Of a stretch of DNA of 64,000 nucleotides, positions 23,659 to 48,706 are shown in pieces. The stretch covers positions 945,984 through 1,009,983 of the forward strand of contig NC_092564.1 in the NCBI RefSeq assembly GCF_037975245.1, written 5' to 3'. The notes beneath the pieces were generated by a model. The model saw only the letters and a program-made list of their open reading frames with translations, ran no database searches and was not told the origin of the DNA. A program made the position numbers and the translations under genes. How positions within the stretch are numbered: position 1 is the stretch's first letter; every line of letters begins with the position of its first letter. This stretch comes from Apostichopus japonicus. Its lineage: Eukaryota > Echinodermata > Holothuroidea > Aspidochirotida > Stichopodidae.

Positions 23659-23700
23659 TTCATCTTTAATGAGGGAAGCTAAGCTATCTTCATAGGTTAA
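23390..23700. repeat. (ATT)n microsatellite on a LINE 3' end, unit 1
   Basis: About 260 bases of ATT with GTT and ACT variants, ending at CATCTTTAATGAGGG. That string also marks the 3' end of the intron 1 LINE (11213), so the array probably grew from the AAT tail of a minus-strand LINE. The next stretch, 23700-24680, shows no recognisable gene. Confidence 0.85.
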
Positions 23701-24682
23701 TATGCAAATGTTTTATTTTTAATTGTTTGAGATACTACAATAGGCGTAGCTGCTTATTCATGATATTGCGACATGTTTTACTTTGTTCAACACTTACTTT
23801 TGGTGGAAAAAAGTTAAATTTCATACTGCACAGAAACATAATTTTCCAATGTGCAATTACGTAGCACCATGCATCTGCCCAAGTGCCTAACCTTTATCCA
23901 CAGAAAGTATTGCCGTAGTAGATCTGTACTATGGAGACTTGAACAGCAATCATATAAGTGCAGAGTGAATTTTGCGTTTTCGCGAGTATATTTTGAGTCA
24001 TGGTCCCGAAGTAGCGAGTTCTATTAAATATATTTGTCGAGGCCTGAGAAGAAGTCCTTTGTCATTGGTAGAGATCAATCTGTATGCCGAATACAAGAAA
24101 AGTGTCCACCTCGGTTATCAGCTGCCAATGGGAATATTGTTTGTCTTTCTCAATGCTTTTGCTGGACTACTTTGAAGTGTGTTGTCATCATGGCTATACT
24201 CTACAGCCTATAGTGTCACATTCACATAAGATTATTCATATAGCATCATCGGAACCACAATGCAGTTTTACTGTCTGGTTAGACAACGTCAAAGACTGTC
24301 TGGTTATCACACATGATAATTGTAATGACTGAACATTTACCACCTTAGGTCCATTTAGCTTCTCTTCTTGTCAATGGTTAACCTTTCAGCTCGATGTAAA
24401 CTATTGTTATTGTGGTTTGCAACCTGCAAAGTTCCAGATCCAAGGTAATGATGTCCTTAGTTTCATGTTTGTCGCTCTCTGTCCTAATTAGCCAATTGAT
24501 TTATTCTACACATCAAAATCACACATAAGTCGTTAAATTTATAGCTTTATGCTATTGGAATGAGTAAAGCAAACAATATTATTTAACCGCAAACTTTATT
24601 TAAGTTATTATATGCATTTTTTAATAAATTTATCACAGACGTACTCTCAAATCAATCCAAACATCTTATATTTCTTATTATG

Positions 24683-24688
24683 TTTATT
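24683..24688 (-). other. Polyadenylation signal of gene B
   Basis: AATAAA on the minus strand 19 bases beyond the TAG stop. The homologous hexamer is conserved after gene C. Confidence 0.6.
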
Positions 24689-24706
24689 TCCAATCCTTAG
24701 ATAATC

Positions 24707-38178
<13,472 letters not shown>

Positions 38179-38298
38179 TTCTACGCCTGAGTCTGTAAAA
38201 GATGAATATGACAATTTTTCATTTGCATCTGCTTTTAACCGAACCGTGCGCAGAAAGCCAAAGGCCGTCTGCAAAAGGATGACGTGGACATTCTAAAG

Positions 38299-38309
38299 AA
38301 AGTATAAAG
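38299..38309 (-). promoter_or_regulatory. Possible TATA-like element upstream of gene B
   Basis: Same CTTTATACTTT string as in unit 1, about 120 bases before the gene B ATG. Confidence 0.3.
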
Positions 38310-39140
38310 TAAACAGAACGCCGCCTTACACAATTTATCTTGAACTCTGGGAGAAGCTAGGGTAACAACCTTTTCTACTATAGTGAACTCAGTATTCATG
38401 AATATTCAATACATTTAAATAGTATCACCATAATCATTGATTTAACACTTGAATTGAAGGATACAGAGACAGGGGCGTCAATCCGATTTGAAACGCGTTG
38501 GGGGGGGAGGGGGGAACGGAATCGATTCGAGTATTCCGGCCGTAAGTATACTATCTAAGCGGAGCGCCACCATCGGTTGGCGCGCAGCGTACAAGAAAAT
38601 TTTTCTTCTGGCAGACCCCTCAGATTGCAGGAAACGGCACTTCCCGTGCATTATGGCAGAAAGCAACACCCCTAAAATTGATAAAAATTTCCGGCAAGTT
38701 TTTATTTTGGGAAATATTCTCGAAGGAAGTGATCGCCATTTGTTCCTAAGTTTACCAATTCCTCGGAAGCACTTTTAATCTGGGGGGGGGGCACCGACAT
38801 CAAAGGGCACTTTGCAGCAATTCGATTGGACTGATGCAGCCTTATATTTAGTACCCTTTACAACTCTTATTGTATTATCTTATTTGTGTACACACATCAC
38901 TCCAGCAACGCCTCCCCCCCCCCCCCCCCTTCAAGGAAATTATGCATACTAGCACTGCAATATCCAATGTGCAAATTGGGAGACAAGGAACAAGTTTTCT
39001 TTTGAGACAAAATGAGGTGAAATCATGCTAGTTGCTAATGTAGGAATCTTCCGAATTAGAGTTTTTTTCTTGTTAATATCTAAACAAATTTTTCCACTCG
39101 AATTGGTTTGAGTTTGACCCACAGAAATTCATTAAAAAGT

Positions 39141-39411
39141 CAGCGGCGTAGCCAGGATTTGCAAAGTTGTATGCACGACTATCTGAGCGGAGCGCCACCA
39201 TCGGTTGGCGCGGAGCGTGCGAGAAAATTGTTGGTTTTACAAACCCCTCAGATGGCCGAAAACGGCCCTTCCCGAGTGTTCATTCTAGTTCCCTGGCCTC
39301 TTGCTAACTTGAGGCACCTCAATTTTTATGTAGAAAAAGGGAACATTTTTAAGCTGAGGAAAAGTGGGGGGGGGCACGTGCCCCCTGTGCCCCCCGGTTC
39401 CACCGCCCTTG
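39141..39411. mobile_element. Small TIR element with conserved module, unit 2
   Basis: Homologue of 14255-14528 upstream of gene B. Confidence 0.7.
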
Positions 39412-40754
39412 AGGTCTTCCATATCTAATACGTGCCTATAGGCACGTAACCCGCAGCAATATGTTGCTCATTTGGAGAGTGTGATACTCTGGTAGCAACA
39501 GCTGTTTGACTGACGTCACGTTTTTAAGAGTTTGAACCAGTTATATCTTCCTCGTCATCTTGCTTGAAAGGCGTCACCTCAATAGTAGACCTACAATAAA
39601 CAATATTGAATAAACATCGGCATGATATATATCTCTATAAAGACGATACAACCGCTTAATATTAATGTCACTCTTACTATGGCTTGATTACAGACGGATC
39701 CTTTTTGCTACATATTTATCAATATTCTATTTGGTCTGCATCAGATTAAAACGAACCTTATCGATGACGACGATGAGAATAACCCTCTGAGTAACATATG
39801 TTTGGGAGTAAGGCAAACTTGTCATTGTAAACTAATGAGGTGTTTTTTTTTTGCATAATGGACGACTTTATAGGTACAAATACAAGTTTGAGATGTTTTA
39901 GAACGCCAAACAGCATTATTATAAGTGTACAATGTAGTTTCGAGGAATGATCCTTTAACCATCTGAGGCATTTTCTGTTTTGTTATAACTTGGCTGCTCT
40001 CCTTAGCCTTATACATAGACCACTAGTTCATCAGTTCCGCTAATACATCACAAAGCTTAATAGACAGTAAGACTTTATGACCTAAAATGACAGTAGTATA
40101 TGTCTTGCTATTTCATCCCCCCCCCCCACTGGGAGCCGAAGGCCCCCGTTTTACGGGGCTCTCGTTTTCTGTATTGTGAGTCGAAATGCCCGTTTTCGAG
40201 GGTTCCCGTCTTTCGGGAGCTTTCTCCTACGGCGCGAGAAAGCTGAATATATTACGGACAAATATATATGTGCTGTACTTGCGAAATACATACATGGTTA
40301 ACTTCAAAAATACATTTTCGACATATTTATATATATCTTTACACATATATATTCCCTGAAAGTTATATTTATTCCCTTAAAGTATTTATTTATATATTCT
40401 CCAGGCGTATGGAAAGTATTTTCTTAATAACAAATATGTATTTTGTGCAAAAAATATATATTGTCTTACAGTAAATATTCTGTCAAAAATATATAATCTC
40501 TTACACAAAAAAAAAAAAAACAATTCTCTGCCAAGAATATATTTATTCTCTATGAGAAAACAAAGTATTTTCTAAAGAAATATACATATCCTTTTCAAAA
40601 AGTATGTCAATTCTGTGACCGAAAAATATATTTCTCTAACAAAATATATAAATTTTGTGACAGAAAATATATAAATTCTATAGAAAAAGTTTTGGCTGTG
40701 CAAAAATAAATTTTTATTCTTTGTAGGTGAATAATATATATTCTCTATCAACAA

Positions 40755-41375
40755 AGTTCTATTCTGTGCAAAAAAATATATTCTGTAAGAAAAATATATA
40801 TGCTAAACAAAGTACGGTGCTCTGTAAGTGCCAACTGAGATGTTTTGTTGTTCAGTAACTTAAATGACCAGCTTATTTATTATATTGCTGTTTTCTTCAC
40901 ATCCACTTTCTTTCCGTTCATGTATAGAGTCCTTGCAGAAGTGCAACAAACTAAATGAAAGACTGTGGTTAGAGAAGAGCAAATATGCTAAGTCTTAGAC
41001 TAGTGTAATTAATAAGTATGCTGTTTAGAGTAGTCTAACGTTAACATCACACTACCAACTATTCTACTTACGCTCTATATCTGGACGCCATGATTGCAGT
41101 ACTGCTGCTATAGCCTATATACGTATGTTACCTGTGTTTTACCAGGGAGCTGCTACTCTAACAGCTCCCTGTTATACAATACGTTTGAACTGCATTCCGG
41201 TTCTGAGCGAGGAAGTACATTGTACTTGTTCACTTATGGCCAATATAATGAATAAGCTGTTCACTGAAGTTACTGAAGCACCAACATCTCAGTTGGCACT
41301 TACAGAGCTCCGTACTTTGTATAGCATATATATTTTTTCGTACAGAATATATTTTTCGCAAAGAATAGAGCTTGA
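40755..41375. repeat. Fold-back inverted repeat, unit 2
   Basis: Same fold-back structure. The central hairpin has lost perfect pairing here (AGGGAGCTG with CAGCTCCCTG remains). Confidence 0.8.
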
Positions 41376-41587
41376 ATGTTAGAGAATATATATATTTTCC
41401 CTACACACAATACAAATATATTTTTGCATAGAATAAAATTTATTCTGTAGAATATATATAATTTCTGTAACAGAATTTATATATTTTGGCCACTGCCCAC
41501 TTCTTCACATTTCAAAGTTATTAGTTTGGAACGTTAGCCGATGTGTTACGTAATCAATTTGCCAAGCCTTGCAAAGGACACGAACGT

Positions 41588-42561
41588 ATGGAAAGCCATT
41601 TTAAAATCTAACCGGGAATTTGAGATGTCTGAAATTGCTCCTTATTTTAGATCTCTAAAATTCTATTTCCGATATCTTAACTTAATTTCGAGATATCTTA
41701 AATTTATTTCGAGATATCGGAAATTTTATTTCAGATATCTGAAATTGAATTCGAGATATCTAAACTAGATTTCGAGATATCTGAAATTCTAATTCCGATA
41801 TCTGAAATTCAATTCGAGATATTTGAAATTGTTTCTTATTTTAGATATCTAAAGTTCTATTTCAGATATCTAAACTTAAATTCGAGATATCTTAAATTTA
41901 TTTCGAGATATCTGAAATTCCAATTCAGATATCTGAAATTGAATTCGAGATATCTAACATAGATTTCGAGATATCTGAAATTCTAGTTCAGATATCTGAA
42001 ATTGAATTCGAGATATCTGAAATTGAATTCGAGATATCCGAAATTGAATTCGAGATATCTGAAATTCTATTTCGGATATCTGAAATTGATTTCGAGATAT
42101 CTGGAACTGAATTAAAGATATTTGCAGTTCTAATTCGAGATATCTGAAATTGAATTCCAGATATCTGCAATTGAATTCGAGATATCTGAAATGCATATGC
42201 AGAAATTCCCGAATAAATGTTAAAATGGCGTACGTATGGAAAGCCATTTCAAATTGAAATTCGAGATATCTGAAATTTTATTTCAGATATCTGAAATAGA
42301 ATTGCAGATATCTTGAATTCAATTTCAGATATCTCGAATTCAATTTCAGATATCTCGAATTCAATTTTAGATATCTCGAATTCAATTTCAGATATTTCAA
42401 ATTCTCTGGTATTCCGAGATATCTCAAATTGATTTTAAGATACCTGCAATTATTTGTAGATATCTTAAATAAATTGGAGATATCTGTAATTTAATTTGAG
42501 ATATCTGAAATTATTTCGAAATATCTGAAATTCTTTATTAAATGTTTAAACGGCTTTCCAT
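41588..42561. mobile_element. TIR element filled with EcoRV-palindrome array, unit 2
   Basis: Same element with the same ACGAACGT flanks (41580-41587 and 42562-42569); a few array units shorter than in unit 1. Confidence 0.8.
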
Positions 42562-42774
42562 ACGAACGTGGGAAAGTCACTTGCACAGCTCAAATTTCCT
42601 GCAATCTACCGCGAGTACCTATTAAATGTCCAAGGCAGGTAAACTGTTACAAGCAGTGGTGCAGGGCTCATTTTCACTCAAATGTAAATATTTTTAGAGA
42701 ATATATTTTTTTTGTCTCTCTTAGAGAATACAATGTATTGTCCAATTTTGCCTTGAAATCATCAATGAAGTTGC

Positions 42775-43175
42775 AGAGACCACAACCTTGGGAAAGAGCT
42801 TCATGTATAAACAACTCGGTAAGAAAAATAATTGAGACTCGCATTTGACTTGCAATGCTTCTTGGCAATCTTGTTGCTATTGCCCTCCTGTTTTGGCAGA
42901 CTGATCTAAGGTAAACAATTTGCAACAGTCAATATTCTCCAAACCATGAACAATCCTATAAGTTGACTTAGATCACCTGTCTTCCTTTGGCATGCCAATG
43001 TAGGTAACTTTAGTCTGTCACAATAATGATGGTTCTCCAGATCAGGCACAAGATGTGTAGCCCTATGTTGAACACTCTCAATACTGTTTACAGTATGTCA
43101 GTTCTTAGATGGGGGGAACCAAATAACATTACAATATTCCAGATGCGGCCTCACAGGTGTTTTTTTTTTTAAGGT
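42775..43175 (-). pseudogene. LINE C-terminal remnant, unit 2
   Basis: Same remnant as in unit 1, with additional small indels near 42962. Confidence 0.8.
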
Positions 43176-43750
43176 CATAACTAGTCTAGAGTAGTGTCTA
43201 AAGCTTGAAAGGACCTCCTATTAATTAAACCCAGTATGCTGTTTTTAGGTCAATGGGACAACTATATACAGTAGAGTGTGCTACCCTATAATGAGCATGA
43301 CATTCACATAGCATTGTTATATACAGTTAAAGTAAATGGGAGACTCCCACTGGTGAGATAAAAGATTTGATCCTGTTTACTTGGGAGCACATATTATGGT
43401 CTGTGGGAGTAGGACTAACATTTTGTAAGTCCCTTAGTTATTCTCTCTCTATAATGCTTTTTGTAGCCTAACTTAACCATCGATGTCTGTAGCTTGTGTA
43501 AGTATTTAGTCAAGATTAGGAGTATCTGGACCATGTTTCATTTTGATCAGTTACACGACTGGCAAGAAGTGTGAATGACTATGTGTGATTCATGGAAACT
43601 CTCTGAATCACAGAGTTGTTGATATGTGACTAGTATAGTCTATAGGGGCTTAGATTTAGAACTGATGCAGTTGGTAGGTTACTACTACTACAAGTACCTA
43701 GCTTTAACTGTAAATATACTAGACTGAATGTACATATCAATTAGACTTAC

Positions 43751-43925
43751 CTTCAATACACACAACATGCTCTCGTAGTTGGTCTTGTAAGTACGGTTCA
43801 TCAACTTGTTCTAATTAATCGTAAATAGCATAAATGTCAGGATGAACACTTTCAAACCGCTGAATTTCCTCACGGATCGCCCTCGAATTGAGTAATTCCG
43901 AATTATGGACGCTCATCGTATTCAT
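43751..43925 (-). pseudogene. AGAP-like (centaurin-gamma) first coding exon with premature stop
   Basis: From an ATG at 43925 the minus strand reads [17 protein letters not shown] then [19 protein letters not shown], a TAA at codon 37, then LEQVDEPYLQDQLREHVV and CIE, ending at G|GTAAGT. This matches the N-terminal segment before the GTPase domain of AGAP Arf-GAPs, including the position of the first splice site. No following AGAP exon is seen downstream. It is an isolated, stopped exon; the product, if any, would be 36 residues. Confidence 0.82.
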
Positions 43926-44030
43926 AGTAACATGTTATACCAGTGAAAATAAGGGTGTAACCGTCAGCTATCGTAGCCTTCTTCTCGCCCGTTTGTTGAA
44001 GTCCAGTATAGTCAATGAAGTATGGCCTAC

Positions 44031-44042
44031 TGCGCTTGCGCA
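44031..44042. promoter_or_regulatory. NRF1-like site upstream of the AGAP-like exon
   Basis: TGCGCTTGCGCA, one base from the NRF1 palindrome, about 110 bases before the ATG. It suggests that the original promoter was copied with the exon. Confidence 0.35.
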
Positions 44043-44242
44043 AACTTATCTGAGGACTTCCTGTATACCTTGTATACTGTACTCATACTCACTGATATGT
44101 TAGTGAACAAGATCAGAGACTGTACTTCTGGAGTAAAGACGGTATAGTACGGTGAATACGACGATTTCAATATACCAAGCAAATGTGAAAGGACAAGCCG
44201 ATGCGCGAAGAAAGGGGCGCTAGTTTCAAATAGCAATGAATG

Positions 44243-44612
44243 CAAGGGCGTAGGAACCGGGGGGCTGGGGGGGGGGGCGCCAGCCCCCCAGTGAAAAATG
44301 TGGGGGGGGGGCGGAAGTATCATTCCGCCCCCCCACTTCGCAAGTCAAAAAACCCCTTTTTCATTTCCAAATGAGAAAAAAATCTCATTTGGAGCACCAA
44401 ATTGCATCTAGGGCCAGGTGAAAATACAAAATTAAGTTTACAAAATGGAGTGGGTGTTGAAGTGTGCTATATTGCACCAAATTGCATCTGAGGCCACCTG
44501 GAAATGCAAAAAAATCCAAAGGGGAGGGGGACACCCCCTCCCCTTAGACCCCTCTTCCAGGCCGGCCATCAGTCTTCAGCCCCCCACTCAAAAGTAACTT
44601 CCTACGCCACTG
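44243..44612. mobile_element. Short hAT-type TIR element, private to unit 2
   Basis: 370 bp member of the same family in inverted orientation, with perfect 8-bp duplications AATGAATG on both sides (44235-44242 and 44613-44620). It sits inside the 1.3 kb block that unit 1 lacks. Confidence 0.88.
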
Positions 44613-45414
44613 AATGAATGTATGGTACGAACTCGCTCTATCGCTGAATGGAGAGTACTTTGGTTTACTGTGTTTAGTCTTGCAGGCACACAGTAAAATC
44701 AGTCTTTTCAATATGCACAGTGTGCTAGTACTTGCCTTCTGTCATACAGCTTGAACTAACTCAAAAATTTGCGAGATGGATCCAATAGGCGCAGGGCCTC
44801 TATGGTACACGATAGCAGCCCTCATACTCACGGGTAGAGGGCCGGGGTGGATTCTTAAAGGAAAATATATAAGGAACACGCAACTATGGGTGTAATTTTG
44901 CTACAGTTTCTTGATCGGACAGTATGCCGTTTTTTTTAAAGTTGATTTTGAGGGATTATAAGTTATATATCAACGTTATACCCGCCCAATATTTACTTCA
45001 ATCACAACACGTATGCATTTCGCGTGGTAGCAACACTAATGGTAGGCCTAATTGTTTTACCGCTGCAAAAGTTCAACAAATGTTCACTAAACTTCTTTCT
45101 CATGACGAATGCCAATGGAATTATGTGCAATGGAATGGCATTGAGAATGCTTATACGATTATGTTGAGAACTGCAACATTAATTGAGGTTTTACCATTTT
45201 CTTTTACACTGGGTTCTTGATGAGGATTCGTCCCTTCTGAACGATTTTATTTTTCTATTGGACTAAAAATGATAAAACTCTTCCAGACATTTTGCTGTTA
45301 TGCACATGAAATAGGTGGCGCTAGTATGATACACACTCATTAATCTCTATACACACATAGGTTACACTCACTATCTTGCCTGTAAAATTCTGTTATGTGG
45401 AACATAAGAGAATG

Positions 45415-48400
45415 TACCAGCTTGGCTGGGTAGCCTGAGAGTACCAGCTTGGCTGGAAAGCCTGAGAATACCGGCTTGCTGATGTGCTGGATTTAGATAG
45501 CTGCAAACAAAATAAATTCCTTTGCTGTATTAAGTTTCCTGAGTATCCTGAGAGTACCAGCTTGGATGAGTATTCTGAGAGTACCAGCTTGGCTGGGTAG
45601 CCTGAGAGTACCAGCTTGGATGAGTAGCCTGAGAGTACCAGCTTGGATGAGTATTCTGAGAGTAACAGCTTGGATGAGTATCCTAAGAGTACCAGCTTGG
45701 CTGGGTATTTTGAGAGTACCAGCTCGACTGGGTAGCCTGAGAGTACCAGCTTGGCTGGGTAGCCTGAGAATACCAGCTTGGCTGGATAGCCTGAGAATAC
45801 CAGCTTGGCTGGGTAGCCCTGAGAGTACCAGCTTGGCTGGGTAGTCTGAGAGTACCAGCTTGGCTGGGTAGCCTGAGAGTACCAGCTTGGATGAGTATTC
45901 TGAGAGTACCAGCTTCGCTGGGTAGCCTAAGAGTACCAGCTTGGCTGGGTAGTCTGAGAGTACCAGCTTGGATAAGTATCCTGAGAGTACCAGCTTGGCT
46001 GGGTAGCCTGATAGTACCAGCTTGGATGAGTATCCTGAGAGAACCAGCTTGGCTGGGTAGCCTGAGAATACCAGCTTGGATGAGTATCCTGAGAGTACCA
46101 GCTTGGATGAGTATTCTGAGAGTACCAGCTTGGCTGGGTAGCCTGAGAGTACCAGCTTGGATGAGTAGCCTGAGAGTACCAGCTTGGATGAGTATTCTGA
46201 GAGTAACAGCTTGGATGAGTATCCTAAGAGTACCAGCTTGGCTGGGTATTTTGAGAGTACCAGCTTGGCTGGGTAGCCTGAGAGTACCAGCTTGGATGGG
46301 TAGCCTGAGAATACCAGCTTGGCTGGATAGCCTGAGAATACCAGCTTGGCTGGGTAGCCCTGAGAGTACCAGCTTGGCTGGGTAGTCTGAGAGTACCAGC
46401 TTGGATGAGTAGCCCTGAGAGTACCAGCTTGGCTGGGTAGCCTGAGAGTACCAGCTTGGATGAGTATTCTGAGAGTACCAGCTTCGCTGGGTAGCCTAAG
46501 AGTACCAGCTTGGCTGGGTAGTCTGAGAGTACCAGCTTGGATAAGTATCCTGAGAGTACCAGCTTGGCTGGGTAGCCTGAGAGTACCAGCTTGGATGAGT
46601 ATCCTGAGAGAACCAGCTTGGCTGGGTAGCCTGAGAATACCAGCTTGGATGAGTATCCTGAGAGTACCAGCTTGGATGAGTAGCCTGAGAGTACCAGCTT
46701 GGCTGGGTAGCCTGAGAGTACCAGCATGGATGAGTAGCCTGAGAGTACCAGCTTGGCTGGGTAGTCTGAGAATACCGGCTTGCTGATGTGCTGGATTTAG
46801 ATAGCTGCAAACAAAATAAATTCCTTTGCTGTATTAAGTTTCCTGAGTATCCTGAAAGTACCAGCTTGGATGAGTATTCTGAGAGTACCAGCTTGGCTGG
46901 GTAGTCTGAGAGTATCAGCTTGAATGAGTAGCCTGAGAGTACCAGCTTGGATGAGTATTCTGAGAGTAACAGCTTGGATGAGTATCCTAAGAGTACCAGC
47001 TTGGCTGGGTATTTTGAGAGTACCAGCTCGACTGGGTAGCCTGAGAGTACCAGCTTTGCTGGGTAGCCTGAGAATACCAGCTTGGCTGGATAGCCTGAGA
47101 ATACCAGCTTGGCTGGGTAGCCCTGAGAGTACCAGCTTGGCTGGGTAGTCTGAGAGTACCAGCTTGGATGAGTAGCCTGAGAGTACCAGCTTGGCTGGGT
47201 AGCCTGAGAGTACCAGCTTGGATGAGTATTCTGAGAGTACCAGCTTCGCTGGGTAGCCTAAGAGTACCAGCTTGGCTGGGTAGTCTGAGAGTACCAGCTT
47301 GGATAAGTATCCTGAGAGTACCAGCTTGGCTGGGTAGCCTGATAGTACCAGCTTGGATGAGTATCCTGAGAGAACCAGCTTGGCTGGGTAGCCTGAGAAT
47401 ACCAGCTTGGATGAGTATCCTGAGAGTACCAGCTTGGATGAGTATTCTGAGAGTACCAGCTTGGCTGGGTAGCCTGAGAGTACCAGCTTGGCTGAGTAGC
47501 CTGAGAGTACCAGCTTGGATGAGTATTCTGAGAGTAACAGCTTGGATGAGTATCCTAAGAGTACCAGCTTGGCTGGGTATTTTGAGAGTACCAGCTTGGC
47601 TGGGTAGCCTGAGAGTACCAGCTTGGCTGGGTAGCCTGAGAATACCAGCTTGGCTGGATAGCCTGAGAATACCAGCTTGGCTGGGTAGCCCTGAGAGTAC
47701 CAGCTTGGCTGGGTAGTCTGAGAGTACCAGCTTGGATGAGTAGCCTAAGAGTACCAGCTTGGCTGGGTAGCCTGAGAGTACCAGCTTGGATGAGTATTCT
47801 GAGAGTACCAGCTTCGCTGGGTAGCCTAAGAGTACCAGCTTGGCTGGGTAGTCTGAGAGTACCAGCTTGGATAAGTATCCTGAGAGTACCAGCTTGGCTG
47901 GGTAGCCTGAGAGTACCAGCTTGGATGAGTATCCTGAGAGAACCAGCTTGGCTGGGTAGCCGGAGAATACCAGCTTGGATGAGTATCCTGAGAGTACCAG
48001 CTTGGATGAGTAGCCTGAGAGTACCAGCTTGGCTGGGTAGCCTGAGAGTACCAGCATGGATGAGTAGCCTGAGAGTACCAGCTTGGCTGGGTAGTCTGAG
48101 AATACCGGCTTGCTGATGCGCTGGATTTAGATAGCTGCAAACAAAATAAATTCCTTTGCTGTATTAAGTTTCCTGAGTATCCTGAAAGTACCAGCTTGGA
48201 TGAGTATTCTGAGAGTACCAGCTTGGCTGGGTAGTCTGAGAGTATCAGCTTGGATGAGTAGCCTGAGAGTACCAGCTTGGATGAGTATTCTGAGAGTAAC
48301 AGCTTGGATGAGTATCCTTAGAGTACCAGCTTGGCTGGGTATTTTGAGAGTACCAGCTCGGCTGGGTAGCCTGAGAGTACCAGCTTTGCTGGGTAGCCTG

Positions 48401-48565
48401 AGAGTACCAGCTTGGATGAGTATCCTGAGAGTACCAGCTTGGCTGGGTAGCCTGAGAGTACCAGCATGGATGAGTAGCCTGAGAGTACCAGCTTGGCTGG
48501 GTAGTCTGAGAGTACCAGCGGCTGGGTAGCCTGAGAGTACCAGCTTGGCTTGGTAGCCTGAGCAT
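45415..48565 (+). repeat. 27-bp minisatellite, expanded with higher-order repeats (unit 2)
   Basis: About 115 units of the same repeat. The unique spacer (starting CCGGCTTGCTGATG) recurs at 45470, 46775 and 48105, giving a higher-order period of 1.30-1.33 kb. The long open frames on either strand (for instance 46987-48057, minus) are repeat artefacts. Confidence 0.95.
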
Positions 48566-48706
48566 CGTTCATGTAGTTTCTAGTTTATGCTTGTGGAGCC
48601 CTTCGAATTCGAATTTGACTTGTTCTATACAGCGCTGGCATATAGGCCTATAATCCACAAATCCGGACCAACAGAATATTTGCGATACCCGTTTGTACTT
48701 ACACAA

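Larger units (their letters stand above)
43671..44988. other. 1.3 kb block present in unit 2 only
   Basis: Unit 1 reads straight from ACTGATGCA to TATTTACTTC (18840-18855), while unit 2 has 1.3 kb between. The block holds an AGAP-like first exon, its presumed upstream region and a small TIR element. Whether it is an insertion in unit 2 or a deletion from unit 1 cannot be told, because the matching part of unit 3 lies outside. Confidence 0.85.

Noticed and set aside
23355-23682. Poly-Ile frames on both strands
   Set aside because: Translation of the ATT microsatellite.
24084-24332. 82-codon plus-strand frame kept in units 1 and 2 (52013-52261)
   Set aside because: No recognisable domain or splice context, and units 1 and 2 are too similar for conservation to mean anything.
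46987-48057. 356-codon minus-strand frame and several plus-strand frames of 100-180 codons
   Set aside because: They are read-throughs of the 27-bp minisatellite, whose period is divisible by three; both strands are open and the copy number differs between units.
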